Origin: Delphinapterus leucas
Lineage: Eukaryota; Chordata; Mammalia; Artiodactyla; Monodontidae
Reading direction: 5' to 3'
DNA: 64,000 nt
Assembly: GCF_002288925.2 (NCBI RefSeq)
Contig: NW_022098036.1
Span: 36,412,323 to 36,476,322 of the forward strand
In this document: positions 34,367-46,540 of the stretch, in pieces
How positions within the stretch are numbered: position 1 is the stretch's first letter
Layout of the letters: the number at the start of each line of letters is the position of its first letter
Made by a program: the position numbers and the translations under genes
Notes under the pieces: generated by a model
What the model saw: only the letters and a program-made list of their open reading frames with translations
Told to the model about the DNA's origin: nothing
Database searches by the model: none

Positions 34367-34416
34367 ACCATATTATCTTGATTACTACAAAGCTAGAGTA
34401 ATCAAGATAATATGGT
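34367..34416. repeat. perfect 20-bp inverted repeat (hairpin) inside L1 ORF2
   Basis: ACCATATTATCTTGATTACT (34367-34386) is the exact complement of 34397-34416, with a 10-base loop ACAAAGCTAG. The same region of the L1 copy at 45030 lacks the left-arm extension, so the palindrome arose in this copy. Confidence 0.95.
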
Positions 34417-35795
34417 ACTGGTACAAAAACAGAATCACAGATCAATGGAACAAGATAGAGAGCCCAGAGATAAACCCACGCACCTATGGTCAACTAATCT
34501 ATGACAAAGGAGGCAAGGATATACAATGGAGAAAAGACAGTCTCTTCAATAAGTGGTGCTGGCAAAACTGGACAGCTACATGTAAAAGAATGAAATTAGA
34601 ACACTCCCTAACACCATACACAAAAATAAATCAAAATGGATTCGAGACCTAAATGTAAGACCAGACAGTATAAAACTCTTAGAGGAAAACATAGGAAGAA
34701 CATTCTTTGACATAAATCACAGCAATATCTTTTTTGATCCACCTCCTAGAGTAACGGAAATAAAAACAAAAATAAACAAATGGGACCTAATGAAACTTCA
34801 ACGCTTTTCCACAGCAAAGGAAACCATAAACAAGACAAAAAGACAATGCTCAGAATTGGAGAAAATATTTGCAAACGAATCAGTGGACAAAGGATTAATC
34901 TCCAAAATATATAAACAGCTCATGCAGCTCAATATTAAAGAAACAAACAACCCAATCCAGAAATGGGCAGAAGACCTAAATAGACATTTCTCCAAAGAAC
35001 ACATACAGATGGCCGAGAAGCACATGAAAAGCTGCTCAACATCACTAATTATTAGAGAAATGCAAAACAAAACTACAATGAGGTATCACCTCACACCAAT
35101 TAGAATGGGCATAATCAGAAACTCTACAAACAACAAATGCTGGAGAGGGTGTGGAGAAAAGGGAACCCTCTTGCACTGTTGGTGAGAATGTAAATTGATA
35201 CAGCCACTATTGAGAACAGTACGGAAATTCCTTTAAAAACTAAAAATAGAATTACCATATGATCCAGCAATCCCACTACTGGGCATATACCCTAAGAAAA
35301 CCATACTTCAAAAAGATGCATGCACCCCAATGTTCATTGAAGCACTATTTACAATAGTCAGCTCATGGAAGCAACCTAAATGCCCATAGACAGACGAATG
35401 GATAAAGAAGTTGAGGTACATATATACAATGGAATGTTACTCAGCCATAAAAAGGAATTAAATTGGGTCATTTGTAGAGACGTGGATCGATCTAGAGACT
35501 GTCATACGGAGCGAGGTAAGTCAGCAAGAGAAAAACAAATATCGTATATTAACCCATGTATGTGGAACCTGGAAAAATGGTACAGATGAACCAGTTTGCA
35601 GGGCAGAAGTTGAGACACAGATGTAGAGAACATATGGACACCAAGGGGAGAAAGCTGTGGGGGGGTGGCGATGGTGGTGTGATGAATTGGGCAATTGGGA
35701 TTGACATGTATACACTGATGTGTATAAAACTGATGACTAATAAGAACCTGCTGTATAAAAAAATAAATTAAATTAAATTAAAATTTTTAAAAAAA

Positions 35796-36839
35796 CAACT
35801 AATACTAAACTTTCTGTGGGTTATTTGTATGGAAATATGTTAATATAAATGTTTCAGATATTACATGAAATTCCAAAAAATATTATATGTTCTGGTATAA
35901 TGTTATAAGTCATAATTCTAGTTTTTATTTTAAAATGTTCATCTCAGAAATAACTAAATTTCCTTGTCAATTGCCTTATTATGAACTGTCATCAAATCTT
36001 TAACCGTGGTCATTTTTAAGTCTTTTGTCATTTACAGACAGTTCTGGGTGCACTCTGATGCTTTTGCAAAAATGTTCCTATAAAAGGGTTTGATCTTCAA
36101 GGAATTCATGGAAAAGACTCTGACAAGCACAGGTTTCTGGTAACTGACTATACCGTTGAATTGAATGAATAAGCATTTTCAGAACTCTAATGGAAAACTG
36201 ATGAATTCATAAAAGTGCTAACAAAAGATCAAGATGAAAAAAATATTAATTACATGGGACTGAGTGAACTGATGAGGATGAATATAATTTTTGTGACTTT
36301 CTGTTTGAATAAAAAACAATTATGACTTCTGTTAACAAATGAATTACTTCTATACTTCAACAAAATTCTTTTAGAATCTTTATGTTTATCATGATATACA
36401 TTTTGATTTTGTGTTCTATATTGTGTTCTATCTTTATATATGGGATACAAATAATTTGTAAGCATTATTTCATTCCCATTTTTGGATAATTTACTATTCC
36501 TTAAAAGAAATGACATAAATTTATGCTGTCCTCAACCAGTCATTACCTGTAGTATTTAAGAGGGCAGAAGAAAAGACAGCCTTACAGACTTGGAAGGAGA
36601 TTTTTAACAAAAGTTAGCTTATGGCTATCTTGTAAATATTTGTTGGAAATTCAAATTTTAAACACTTGTTGAATATTATCATTAATTACAGCAAAATAAT
36701 ATAACATATATTCGTTATATACACTATAACATATATAACATTATAGTATATAATATGTATATAACATGTAATTATATATACAATGAAATCAATACCAATA
36801 ACAATTTCAATTATAGAATTCAGGCATTTCTAGGAATAC
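35796..36839. other. AT-rich intronic stretch with no recognised element
   Basis: Strongly AT-rich, with TATA-type repeats around 36700-36780. I recognise no transposon or coding sequence. Confidence 0.45.
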
Positions 36840-37502
36840 AAAGGGAAAAAAACAAACATGATAGATATTAATCCAACTATATTAATAATCACTTTAAATG
36901 TGGATGATCTAAATAATGCAATTAAAAGCTAGAGATTTTCAGCATAGATAAAAGAATAAGATCCAACTATATGTTGTCTATAGAATCTCACTTTAAATGC
37001 AAAGACTCAGAATGGCTAAAAGAATGGATAAAGATATACCATACTAACATTAATCAAAAGAAAGCTGAAATAAAATTTTTAAAATAAAATTTTAAAAAAT
37101 TGAAATGACTTCCAACACAACAACAACAACAAAAAAGAAAGCTGGAGTAGCTATATATATTTCAGACAAAGCAGACTCAAAAACAAGGAAAATTATCAGG
37201 GATAAAAAGGGGCAGTATAATAATAAAGGGATCAATTCTTCAAGAAGACAATAATCCTAAACATGTATGTATCCAACAAGAGGATATCAAAATACATGAG
37301 ACAAAAACTGACAGAACTGCAAGGAGAAACAGAAAATCCATTATTATGGCTGGATTTCAACTAGTGCTGAGGACTTCTGATCTTAGCTCTTTCGGTAACT
37401 GATAGATTAATCAACATTCTTACAGTAAGTGATATATCAATCAGGCAGAAAACTAGTAAGGAAATAGTTGACTTGAATAACACTATCAATCAACTTGATC
37501 TT

Positions 37503-37769
37503 TTTTTTTTTTAAAGTCTTTACTGGAGTATAATTGCTTTACAATGGTGTGTTAGTTTCTGCTTTATAACAAAGTGAATCAGCTATACATATACTTATAT
37601 CCCTATATCTCTTCTCTCTTGTGTCTCCCTCCCTCCCACCCTCCCTATCCCGCCCCTCTAGGTGGTCACAAAGCACCGAGCTGATCTCCCTGTGCTATGT
37701 GGCTGCTTCCCACTAACTAACGATTTTACATTTGGTAGTGTATATATGTCCATGTCACTCTCTCACTTT
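37503..37769 (-). mobile_element. 5'-truncated L1 3' end (reverse) in an older L1
   Basis: A T-rich tail, GTATAATTGCTTTACAATGG, GTGTTAGTTTCTGCTTTATA and CACAAAGCACCGAGCTGATC are the complement of the 3' UTR of the L1 at 20059-21136. The duplication AATCAACTTGATCTT is at 37488-37502 and 37770-37784. Confidence 0.93.
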
Positions 37770-38060
37770 AATCAACTTGATCTTAATTGACATTTGTAGA
37801 ATATTTTAGCAGCAGAATACATATTCTTCTCAAACTCACATGGAACATTTACCAAGACAGACCACATTCTGAGCCACAAAACACACCTTAACAAATTTAA
37901 AAGAATAGAAATCACACAATGTATTGTTCTCAGACCACAATGGAATTAAACTAGAAATCAATAACAGAAAGCTGAAAAATTCCCAAATATTTGGAGATTA
38001 AACAACAAACTTCTAAATAACACAGTTAAAGAAATATCAAGAGAAAGTTTAAAATATTTT

Positions 38061-38265
38061 TTTAATTTATTTTTTTAAAGATTTTATTTTTGATGTGGAC
38101 CATTTTTTTAAGTCTTTATTGAATTTGTTACAATATTGCTTCTGTTTTATGTTTTGGTTTTTTGGCCACAAGTCATGTGGGATCTTAGCTCCACGACCAG
38201 GGGTTGAACCCACACCCCTGCATTGGAAGGTGAAGTCTTAACCACTGCACCACTAGGGAAGTCCC
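38061..38265 (-). mobile_element. cetartiodactyl tRNA-derived SINE (reverse)
   Basis: AGTCTTTATTGAATTTGTTA, GCTTCTGTTTTATGTTTTGG, the B-box complement GGGGTTGAACCC and CACTGCACCACTAGGGAAGT. The duplication TTAAAATATTTT is at 38049-38060 and 38266-38277. It inserted in the old L1. Confidence 0.9.
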
Positions 38266-38598
38266 TTAAAATATTTTAAACTAAATAAAAATGAAAATGT
38301 AATTTATCAAGATTTCTGAGATGCAGCAAAAGTAGTGCTTAGAGGGAAATTTATAGCATCAAATGCCTATATTAGAAAAGAAGAAAGATCTAAAAATCAG
38401 TAACCTAAGCTCCTACTTTAGGAAACTGAGAAAAAAAGAGCAATTTAACTCTAAAACAAGCAGGAAAAAAGAAATAGTAAAAATTAGAACAAAAATCAAT
38501 GAAATTGAAAACAGAATAATAGAGAAAATCAACTAAATCAACCAGTGCTGAGAGGAGTGTGGCTAATTAATTCAACTGGTTTAGCTTTGGCCAATTCT

Positions 38599-39157
38599 TT
38601 TTCTTTTAATTAATTTTTATTGGAGTACAGCTGATTTACATGTTGTGTTAGTTTCTGCTGTACAGCAAAGTGAATCAGTTATACGTATACATATACCCAC
38701 TCTTTTTTAGATTCTTTTTCCATATAGGTCATTACAGAATATTGAGTAGAGTTCCCTGTGCTATACAGTAGGTTTGTATTAGTTACCTATTTTATGTATA
38801 GTAGTGTGGACATGTCAATCCCAATCTCCCAATTTATCCCTCCCACTACTTTTCCCCTTGGTAACCATAGTTTGTTTTCTACATCTGTGACTCTATTTCT
38901 GTTTTGTAAATAGGTTCATCTGTACCATTTTTTTAGATTCCACAGATAAGTGGTATCATATGATATCTGTCTTTCTGACTTACTTCACTCAGCATGACAG
39001 TCTCTAGGCCCATCCATGTTGCTGCAAATGGCAGCATTATTTACAGTAGCCAGACATGGGAGCAACCTAAATGTCCATTGAGGGAGGAATGGATAAAGAG
39101 GATGTGGTATATATACACAATGGAATATTACTCAGCCATAAAAAAGAGCAAAATAAT
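38599..39157 (-). mobile_element. twin-primed L1: 3' end reversed, 5' part inverted
   Basis: 38599 to about 39030 is an L1 3' end in reverse (T-rich tail, GGAGTACAGCTGATTTACAT, ACTTACTTCACTCAGCATGA). It switches within a few bases to plus-strand L1 ORF2 C-terminal sequence (39031-39157, AATGGAATATTACTCAGCCA). The pair is bracketed by the 15-bp duplication GCTTTGGCCAATTCT at 38584-38598 and 39158-39172, so it is one insertion with a 5' inversion. Confidence 0.93.
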
Positions 39158-39172
39158 GCTTTGGCCAATTCT

Positions 39173-39374
39173 GAATGAAAAGGAGGAAGATAAGCATGAG
39201 TGGTTATGCCAACCATGGAATCTATCACTTAATTTAGGATTTCCTCAACTACTCACTTCTCTGTCATTTGTTCATGTGTTTATTAAGCAAAAATATATTA
39301 ATTGCCTAGTATGCCACACAATGTATTAATTTCTAGATAACTAAAAGATAAATAAGACTTGGTTCCTACAATAA
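39173..39374. other. unassigned intronic spacer
   Basis: Short AT-rich stretch between the twin-primed L1 and a MIR remnant, with no recognised feature. Confidence 0.45.
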
Positions 39375-39590
39375 CATAAACAATAATAGCAGCTAACATT
39401 TACTGACCCTGTGGCAGCAGTTGTTCAAAGAACTTTTCACCTATTAATTCATTTAAACCTTATCAAACCCAAGGTAGGTATTACTGTTATCTCCATCTCA
39501 CATATGAAGAAGATGAGGCATAAAAAGTTAAATAATTTGCCACAATCACATAGAAACTAAGTGGCAAAGTCTGGCCCAAGCTCTTAGTCA
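39375..39590 (-). mobile_element. MIR SINE remnant (reverse)
   Basis: AATAGCAGCTAACATTTACT, TATTAATTCATTTAAACCTT, GGTATTACTGTTATCTCCAT and AAACTAAGTGGCAAAGTCTG are the complement of the MIR 3' half and core. Confidence 0.8.
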
Positions 39591-42036
39591 CCACATTCTA
39601 TTGTAATACTCAAGGAAAGAAAATTCCTCAACTTCTCTTGAAAATTTACTCTGTCTACTGGAAATGCTCACATTAAGGACACGTTTCTTATATTTAACCT
39701 CAAGATCTTCAACTGTAATTTAAAATTGTTTCTCTCCTTCTTTCTTCCTTTCCCCCTTTCCCTTTCCACCCTCCCTCTGCCCCTCTTTCCCTGCCTTCCT
39801 TCCTTTTTTTTGGCTATTATGAGTGGAAACAGGAGAGAGGACATGTAGAGCTGTATATAATGCACTTTCATACATCGAAGAAAAATGGTAAGGGATATAT
39901 GAAAGAAAAATAAATCTATTGGAAACTACTTTTAAAAGAGATTTGGTATTTGAAGCTTGGCTAGAAATACTCTAAAGGAAGAAAGTTGTTTTTGACATGT
40001 ATAAAGATTTTTTAACAACCATCTCTCTTGTAAGTAATTAAGTATAAGTAATTACATAATTACTTGATTATGTAGCAGCACTAAAATTTTACAGGAGGTT
40101 TTTCACTTAAACTCTACCGTTATAAAAATAATTGCCACAAGTCAAAATTATTTTCTAAATGCTGTAATTCTTTCTGCTTTTAATTTTGAGGGGGGTGGAA
40201 TCTAGGTCTATTTTTGTTTAGCAACCAGAGCCAGAGAAATATGTAATTTAATAATGTGTCACTGTGTTCAGACACTGACTTAAAACTTAGAATAAATCCC
40301 TAAATTACGATGGTGAGAAACACTTAGATGGGAAATGAAATTATAAGCCAAGGCATATTCTAGGGAATTTCTTTGGTCATAAGTTTCTAAAATCATCAGT
40401 CATAATAGGGTGAGAATGCTATTGCTTTAGTCACAAAATGGCATTTTAAAATACTTGGTATCTCAAAATGCATCACCAAATAATAAGATTGAGAGAGAGA
40501 AAAAGCTTTAGAAATAAAGAAGACTCACAAAACATCATGTTATGTAACCTCTTCTTGCAAGAAACAAGCTTGGGTAACAAAATATGTGGGATTCTCCCCC
40601 CCAATTTTCTTTCATTCTTTCTTTCTTTGCTTTTTTTCTTTTTAAAGTGAGCTGTCTCATCATTGCAAATTTTCTCAAGTTCTTAGAACTCTAATTAAAA
40701 TGTGGTAATTGGTTATGTTACCTCAATTACCATGATGCATGGACATTGATGCAAAGCGACACCAATTGAATCCCTTGGGTGTTTTACCCTGGGGCCATCC
40801 CATTTATCGTGGCCTTATTATTTTCAATTATGTGGCTAGATGTGTTGCATACTTTCAAGGCCAATAAATATGCAGGGGTTTTCTGAACACAAGGTTGTGT
40901 TTTCAATGCTAGAGCTCTGGAGTGACAGGGCAAAAGGAAAAAAATATTTTTGTGAAGAATAAAAACTTAAAACCCTAAATACACTAAGGATTCAAAGGCG
41001 CCCTTGCTGAAATAAAGGTGTTTCAAAGGAATCCAGGTTACTTCTTTTTAAAACACTTGTATGGAAAGCAAGAATGATTTATTTGCTATTGATAACTACT
41101 TCTTCTAGGTAAGAAAATACTGATGGGACCATTCAGAGGCCTTATATGATGAGTTAGACAGGAGAGGAAACTGAGATAGAAAAGACAGAAGTTTTCTTCC
41201 TCTTTAGATAAAGGTTTGGGTTTTGAAAAGAGCTAAGCAGAGCTATACTATGTACTTTACAGACATACAATATAAGCACAATAGTATTTTACAGAGATCT
41301 GTCCCCAGCATGAAGGTGACGGTAAGAGCACCCTGAAATGGTTACAGCATATAATGTTTCCTAATGGGACACTACTGGTGTTTGTGGGAGACAAGCCATA
41401 GATTGCTCTATGCCTAGCTATTGTCATCCCACATCTACCCATTTAATGCTAGTGGTGTCCTCAGGTATTATGAATGACTCCTGGATATTTCTCCACAATA
41501 AATCCAGGACATTATCTGGGGACATCATCAATAAATACACTTTGACACTTCGTCAAACGAGTTTCATTTGCTGAGAATGATCCCTGTATCTTCACCAGGT
41601 TTTCTTTTTTCAAAAAAATAATCACACTCTCAGATTTCTGAAAACCAAAGAACATCTTCTGTCCTTTCACTTATTAATTTATGTCTTGATTTATTTTGAG
41701 TATTTTCAAATAGGTACAGCATCCATCCATATGCTGCAGATGATAGAAGAAACTGAGTTGGTAAAAGGAGGAGTTGTACTGTACAAAGATCTTTTAAAGG
41801 CTGGCAGGACAGGTATATTTATGAGAGAATCCCAAACTTCACTGCCAAATCAACACCCAAAGAGCCTTATATTTGCAACACTTTGAAAATACTTTACCAT
41901 CTAAGCCTCATACATGTATTAATGTCAGGTCATTTTTCCCTTCATTTTTATCTTTGGATTCAACAGCAAACTCAAAAGAGTTTTACATAAAATCATTCTA
42001 TTATTTTTAGAAGTATTTTTGGAGTAAAAACTATTG
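39591..42036. other. intronic stretch with pyrimidine-rich tracts, otherwise unassigned
   Basis: There is a C/T-rich tract at 39730-39809 and a smaller one near 40595-40640. No gene, RNA gene or clear transposon is recognised. The His-poor, low-complexity frames are chance openings. Confidence 0.45.
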
Positions 42037-42333
42037 ACCATAACAAATTTATGGTTACCAAAGGGAAATGTGGTGAGGGGGATAAATTAGGAAGTTGGGA
42101 TTAACATGTACATACTACTATATATAAAACAGATAACCAACGAGCACCTACTGTATAGCACACGGAACTCAGGGAACTGTACTCAACATTTTATAATAAC
42201 CTAACAGGGAAAAGAATCTGAAAAAGAATCTACCTGAATCACCTGATGTACAGGTGGATACCTGAATCACTTTGATGTACACCTGGAACTAACACAATAT
42301 TGTAAATGAACTATACTTCAATAAAGAATTATA
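42037..42333 (+). mobile_element. L1 3' UTR fragment
   Basis: ATGGTTACCAAAGGGAAATG, ACTGTATAGCACACGGAACT, GTACACCTGGAACTAACACA and CAATAAAG follow the order of L1 3' ends in this genome. It carries a small internal duplication around CACCTGATGTACAGGTGGAT. Confidence 0.85.
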
Positions 42334-42354
42334 TCGATAGACCCTTTAAGAGCT

Positions 42355-42560
42355 GAAAGAGCTGAAAGGCCTAGAATCAGGTATGCATGGATCCAGATCT
42401 TCTTCCTCCACTTACTAGCTCTATGACCTTGCACAATTTACTTAATCTTTCAAAAATTTAGTTTCTTCAAGTTGTTATGAATATTAAATGAGATAATGTA
42501 TGAAAAATGGTAACCCAGTGACCAGGACATGGTACACGTTCAATACTGCTAGCAAATAAC
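42355..42560 (+). mobile_element. MIR SINE remnant
   Basis: ACTTACTAGCTCTATGACCT, ACAATTTACTTAATCTTTCA, TTAAATGAGATAATGTATGA and ACCAGGACATGGTACACGTT match MIR in order. Confidence 0.85.
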
Positions 42561-43334
42561 AAACAGTCCTGTCCTCATAGTGAGTAATACTTAGTACTAC
42601 TTAGTTTTTTAGAGGGATCTTTGCCAGACAATCAAACAAACAAAATTAACACGAGAAAATAAAATAAACTGAGAAATACATTTCCTTAAGATATATAAAA
42701 CTTTCTTGTGTTACCAACTTTGTGAATTCCCCTGAGGGAACGGATCTATATTAGACTGAACCTGTCTGGTAGACAGAAGTTTTATTGAGACAGCACTTGA
42801 ATAAAGAAATTTGATTTGTGATACATACAAATCACTTCTGGAAAACTGGCTTTCTTGAGACAAATTTCATGAATGTCAGGAGTTTCTGTGAAGAATGTGT
42901 AAATTTAATAAGAAGCTCAAATACCTAGAGGAAATGCTTAAATAAGTGTTAATGAGTTGTCAGTGGTCAACCAACACACATGGCAGCCCAAATTCTTTTC
43001 TAGTTTTTCTAGTGCTTTGAATGGGAAAATGCTTATTTACTCTGCTTTCTTAAGGTTCTTATTTTTAAAAAGTACTGCTTTTCCTAGCCCAGTTAGATAT
43101 GATTGATTTTTGGCAATGAAAACTTCTTTAGATATCACCTATGATAATGAAGAAATTTGATCCATGATTTCCTAAACTGTATTGGAAAAATGGGATTACT
43201 TAATTTCAAAATCCACTAGGCTCAATTTGTATTTATGAAAGTCCTATTATTATACTTGATTTGAAAAGAAAAGTGGTGGCATACACACCACCCTTATCAT
43301 TAAAGAAGGCTTCATCTTAGAGAGACAATTTAGG
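42561..43334. other. intronic stretch with no recognised element
   Basis: AT-rich and unassigned. Confidence 0.5.
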
Positions 43335-43590
43335 ATGTTGATTCAGGACACTGACCCTGGAGTGAAAATGCCAAAATGCCTATATCTGAATGCCAGATCA
43401 GTTACAAACTAGCTGGGTTACTTTGGACAAGTTGCTGAAACCTTCTTTGCCTCAGTGTGTAAAATTAAGAGAATAATACTACATATATCATACGGTTATC
43501 AAAATTTTTAAATGACTTAAAATGTAAATCACTTAGAAAAGTGCCTGACACATATTAAGTGCTGTGTTAGCTATTATAATTACTACTATT
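43335..43590 (+). mobile_element. MIR SINE remnant
   Basis: ACCCTGGAGTGAAAATGCC, GTTACTTTGGACAAGTTGCT, TTTGCCTCAGTGTGTAAAAT, AAGTGCCTGACACATATTAA and a TTATAATTACTA end, as in MIR. Confidence 0.85.
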
Positions 43591-44273
43591 ATTATGATTT
43601 TGGTTCTTCAGAAAATGATTGCTTATTTTTATTTACTTACTCCCAGGAAAGGATTCTCACTGTCGGGCTTCAAGGTAATCTATCCACCCATTTGTAATTA
43701 CATGTAAAATTCTGTATCTGCCCATGTGTTTTTTAAAACATTTTATTGAGAAATAAGTGGCATAAAATAAACTGCATGACATGTACAATGTACAATTTTA
43801 TATGTTTTGACATATGAATACACGCACAAAACCATCATACTATCAAGATCATGGATATATCTATTACTCCAAAAAGCTTCCTCTTTACGTTTTATGATTC
43901 TTCCAGTGGTCAGAAAGATTTTACCCTATAATATTTTTTCTAAATTTTTACATCTTACATATAGGTTTATGATCCATTTTGACTCATTTTTGTATATGGT
44001 GCAATATATTGTTCAATTTCATATATGTGCATACGGATATTCAGTTAGTCCAGGATTATTTGTTGAAAGACTATCCTTGGAATTGCCTTTGCACCTTTGT
44101 CAAAAACCAATTAACCATTTATGTGGAGCTCTAGTTCTGAAATATCTATCCTGATCTATTTCTTGGCTTTGACACTAATGCCATATTCTCTTGACTACTA
44201 TAGCTTTATCATAAGTCTTGAAATTAGGAGCTGTAAGTCCTCCAAATTTATTCATTTTTTAAAAAACTTTTTT

Positions 44274-44496
44274 GGACTACTACATTTAAAATAGATAACC
44301 AACAAGGACCAAGTGTATAGCACAGGGAACTCTGCTCAATATTCTGTAATAACCTAAATGGGTGAAGAATTTGAAAAAGAATAGATACAAGTATATGTAT
44401 AACTGAATCACTTTGCTGTACACCTGAAACTAACACAACATTGTTAATCCACTATGCTCCAATATAAAATAAAAATTTAAAATAAAATAAAATAAA
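44274..44496 (+). mobile_element. L1 3' end nested in the old reversed L1
   Basis: ATAGATAACCAACAAGGACC, GTATAGCACAGGGAACTCTG, GTACACCTGAAACTAACACA and an (AATAA)n tail. The flanks AAAACTTTTTT and AAAACTGTTTC are a probable diverged duplication. Confidence 0.85.
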
Positions 44497-44651
44497 ACTG
44501 TTTCTGCTATTCCAGTTTCTTTGCATTTCCATGTGAATTTTAGAATCAGCTTATAAATTTCTACCAAAAACATAACTGGGATTTTCATTTGTATTAAGTT
44601 GACTTTATAGATAAATCTGGGGAGAATTGATATCTGAATAGTATTGTGCTT

Positions 44652-46540
44652 AAGGAAACAATTCTATTTACCATCACATCATAAAGAATAAAATACCTAG
44701 GACTAAACCTACCTAAGGAGACAAAAGACCTATACTCTTATACACTGATGAAAGAAATTGAAGATGACACATACAGATGGAAAGATATAATATGTTCGTG
44801 GATTGGAAGAATCAATATTGTCAAAATGACTATACTACCCAAGGCAATCTACAGATTCAATGCAATCCCTATCAAATTACCAGTGGCATTTTTCACAGAA
44901 CTAGAGCAAAAAAAAAAAAAAAAAAAAAATTAAATCTATTTGTAAAAACAAAAGACCCCAAATAGCCAAAGCAATTCTGAGAAAGAAAAATGTTGCTGGA
45001 GGAATCAGATTCCCTAACTTCAGACTATACTACAAAGCTACAGTAATCAAAACAGTATGGTACTGGCACAAACACAGAAACACTGATCAATGGAACAGGA
45101 TAGAAAGCCCAGAAATAAACCCATGCACCTATGGTCAATTAGTCTATGACAAAGAAGGCAAGCATATACAATGGAGAAAAGACAGTCTCTTCAATAAGTG
45201 GTGCTGGGAAAACGGGACAACTACATGTGAAAAAATGAGATTAGAACCTTCTCTAAAACCATACACAAAAATCAATACAAAATGGATTAAAGACCTAAAT
45301 GTAAGGCCAGACACTATAAAACTCTTAGAGGAAAACATAGGCAGGACATTCTTTGACATAAATTGCAGCAATATCTTTTTTGATCCACCTACTAGAGTAA
45401 TGAAAATAAAAACAAAAATAAATAAATGGGACCTAATTAAACTTAAAAGCTTCTGCACAGCAAAGGAAACCACAAGCAAAATGAAAAGACAACCCACAGA
45501 ATGGGAGAAAGTGCAAATGAAGCGACTGACAAGGGATTAATCTTCAAAATATACAAACAGCTCATGCAGCTCTATGTCAAAAAAAACCCAACCCAATCAA
45601 AAAATGGGCAGAAGATCTAAATAGACATTTCTCCAAAGAAGACATACCGATGGCCAAAGAGCACATGACAAGATGTCCAACCTCACTAATTATCAGAGAT
45701 ATGCAATCGAAACTACAATGAGGTATTATCTCAACTGGTCAGAATGGCCATCACCAAAAAGTCCACAAACAATAAATGCTGGAGAGGGTGTGGAAAAAAG
45801 GGAACCCTCCTACACTGTTGGTGTGAATGTAAATTGGTACAACCATTATGGAGAACAGTATGGAGGTTCCTTAAAAAACTAAAAATAGAACTACCATATG
45901 ATCCAGCAATCCCACTCCTGGGCATATATCTGGAGAAAACCATAATCCAAAAAGATAATGCACCCCAGTGTTCACTGTAGCACTATTTACAATAGCCAAG
46001 ACATGGAAGCAAGCTAAATGTCCACTGAATGGATAAAGATGTGGTACATATATACAGTGGAATATTAGCCATAAAAAAGAATGAAATAATGTCATTTGCA
46101 GCAACATGGGTAGACCTAGAGATTATGATACTAAGTGAAGTAAGTCAGACAAAGATAAATATCATATGATATCACTCATATGTGGAATCTAATTTTAAAA
46201 ATGATACAAATGAACTTATTTACAAAACAGAAACAGACTTACAGATATCGAAAACAAAGTTATGCTTACCAGAGGCGAAACGTGGTGGAGGAGGGATAAA
46301 TCAGGAGTTGGGATGAACGTACATACACTACTATATATGAGATAGATAACCAAAAAGGACCTACTGTATAGCACAGGGAACTCTACTCAATATTCTGTGA
46401 TAACCTATATGAGAAAAGAATCTAAAAAAGAATGAATATATGTGTACGTATAACTGAATCACTTTGCTGTAAACCTGAAACTAACACAGCGCTGTAAATC
46501 AACTATACTCCAATAAAATTAAAACAAATAATAATAATAA
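44652..46540 (+). mobile_element. 5'-truncated L1 (ORF2 C-terminal half and 3' UTR) nested in the old L1
   Basis: ORF2-like pieces include [40 protein letters not shown] and [19 protein letters not shown] in several frames, then the L1 3' UTR and an AATAATAAT tail. The duplication TATTGTGCTT is at 44642-44651 and 46541-46550. A long A run at about 44910-44929 interrupts the coding part. Defective copy. Confidence 0.93.

Larger units (their letters stand above)
36840..38570 (+). mobile_element. old L1 remnant, ORF2 5' region, with two later insertions
   Basis: GATAGATATTAATCCAACTA, AATAATCACTTTAAATGTGG, CCAACTATATGTTGTCTATA and GAGATGCAGCAAAAGTAGTG match the start and endonuclease region of old L1 ORF2. 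It is interrupted at 37503-37769 by a reversed L1 3' end and at 38061-38265 by a reversed SINE. Confidence 0.8.
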
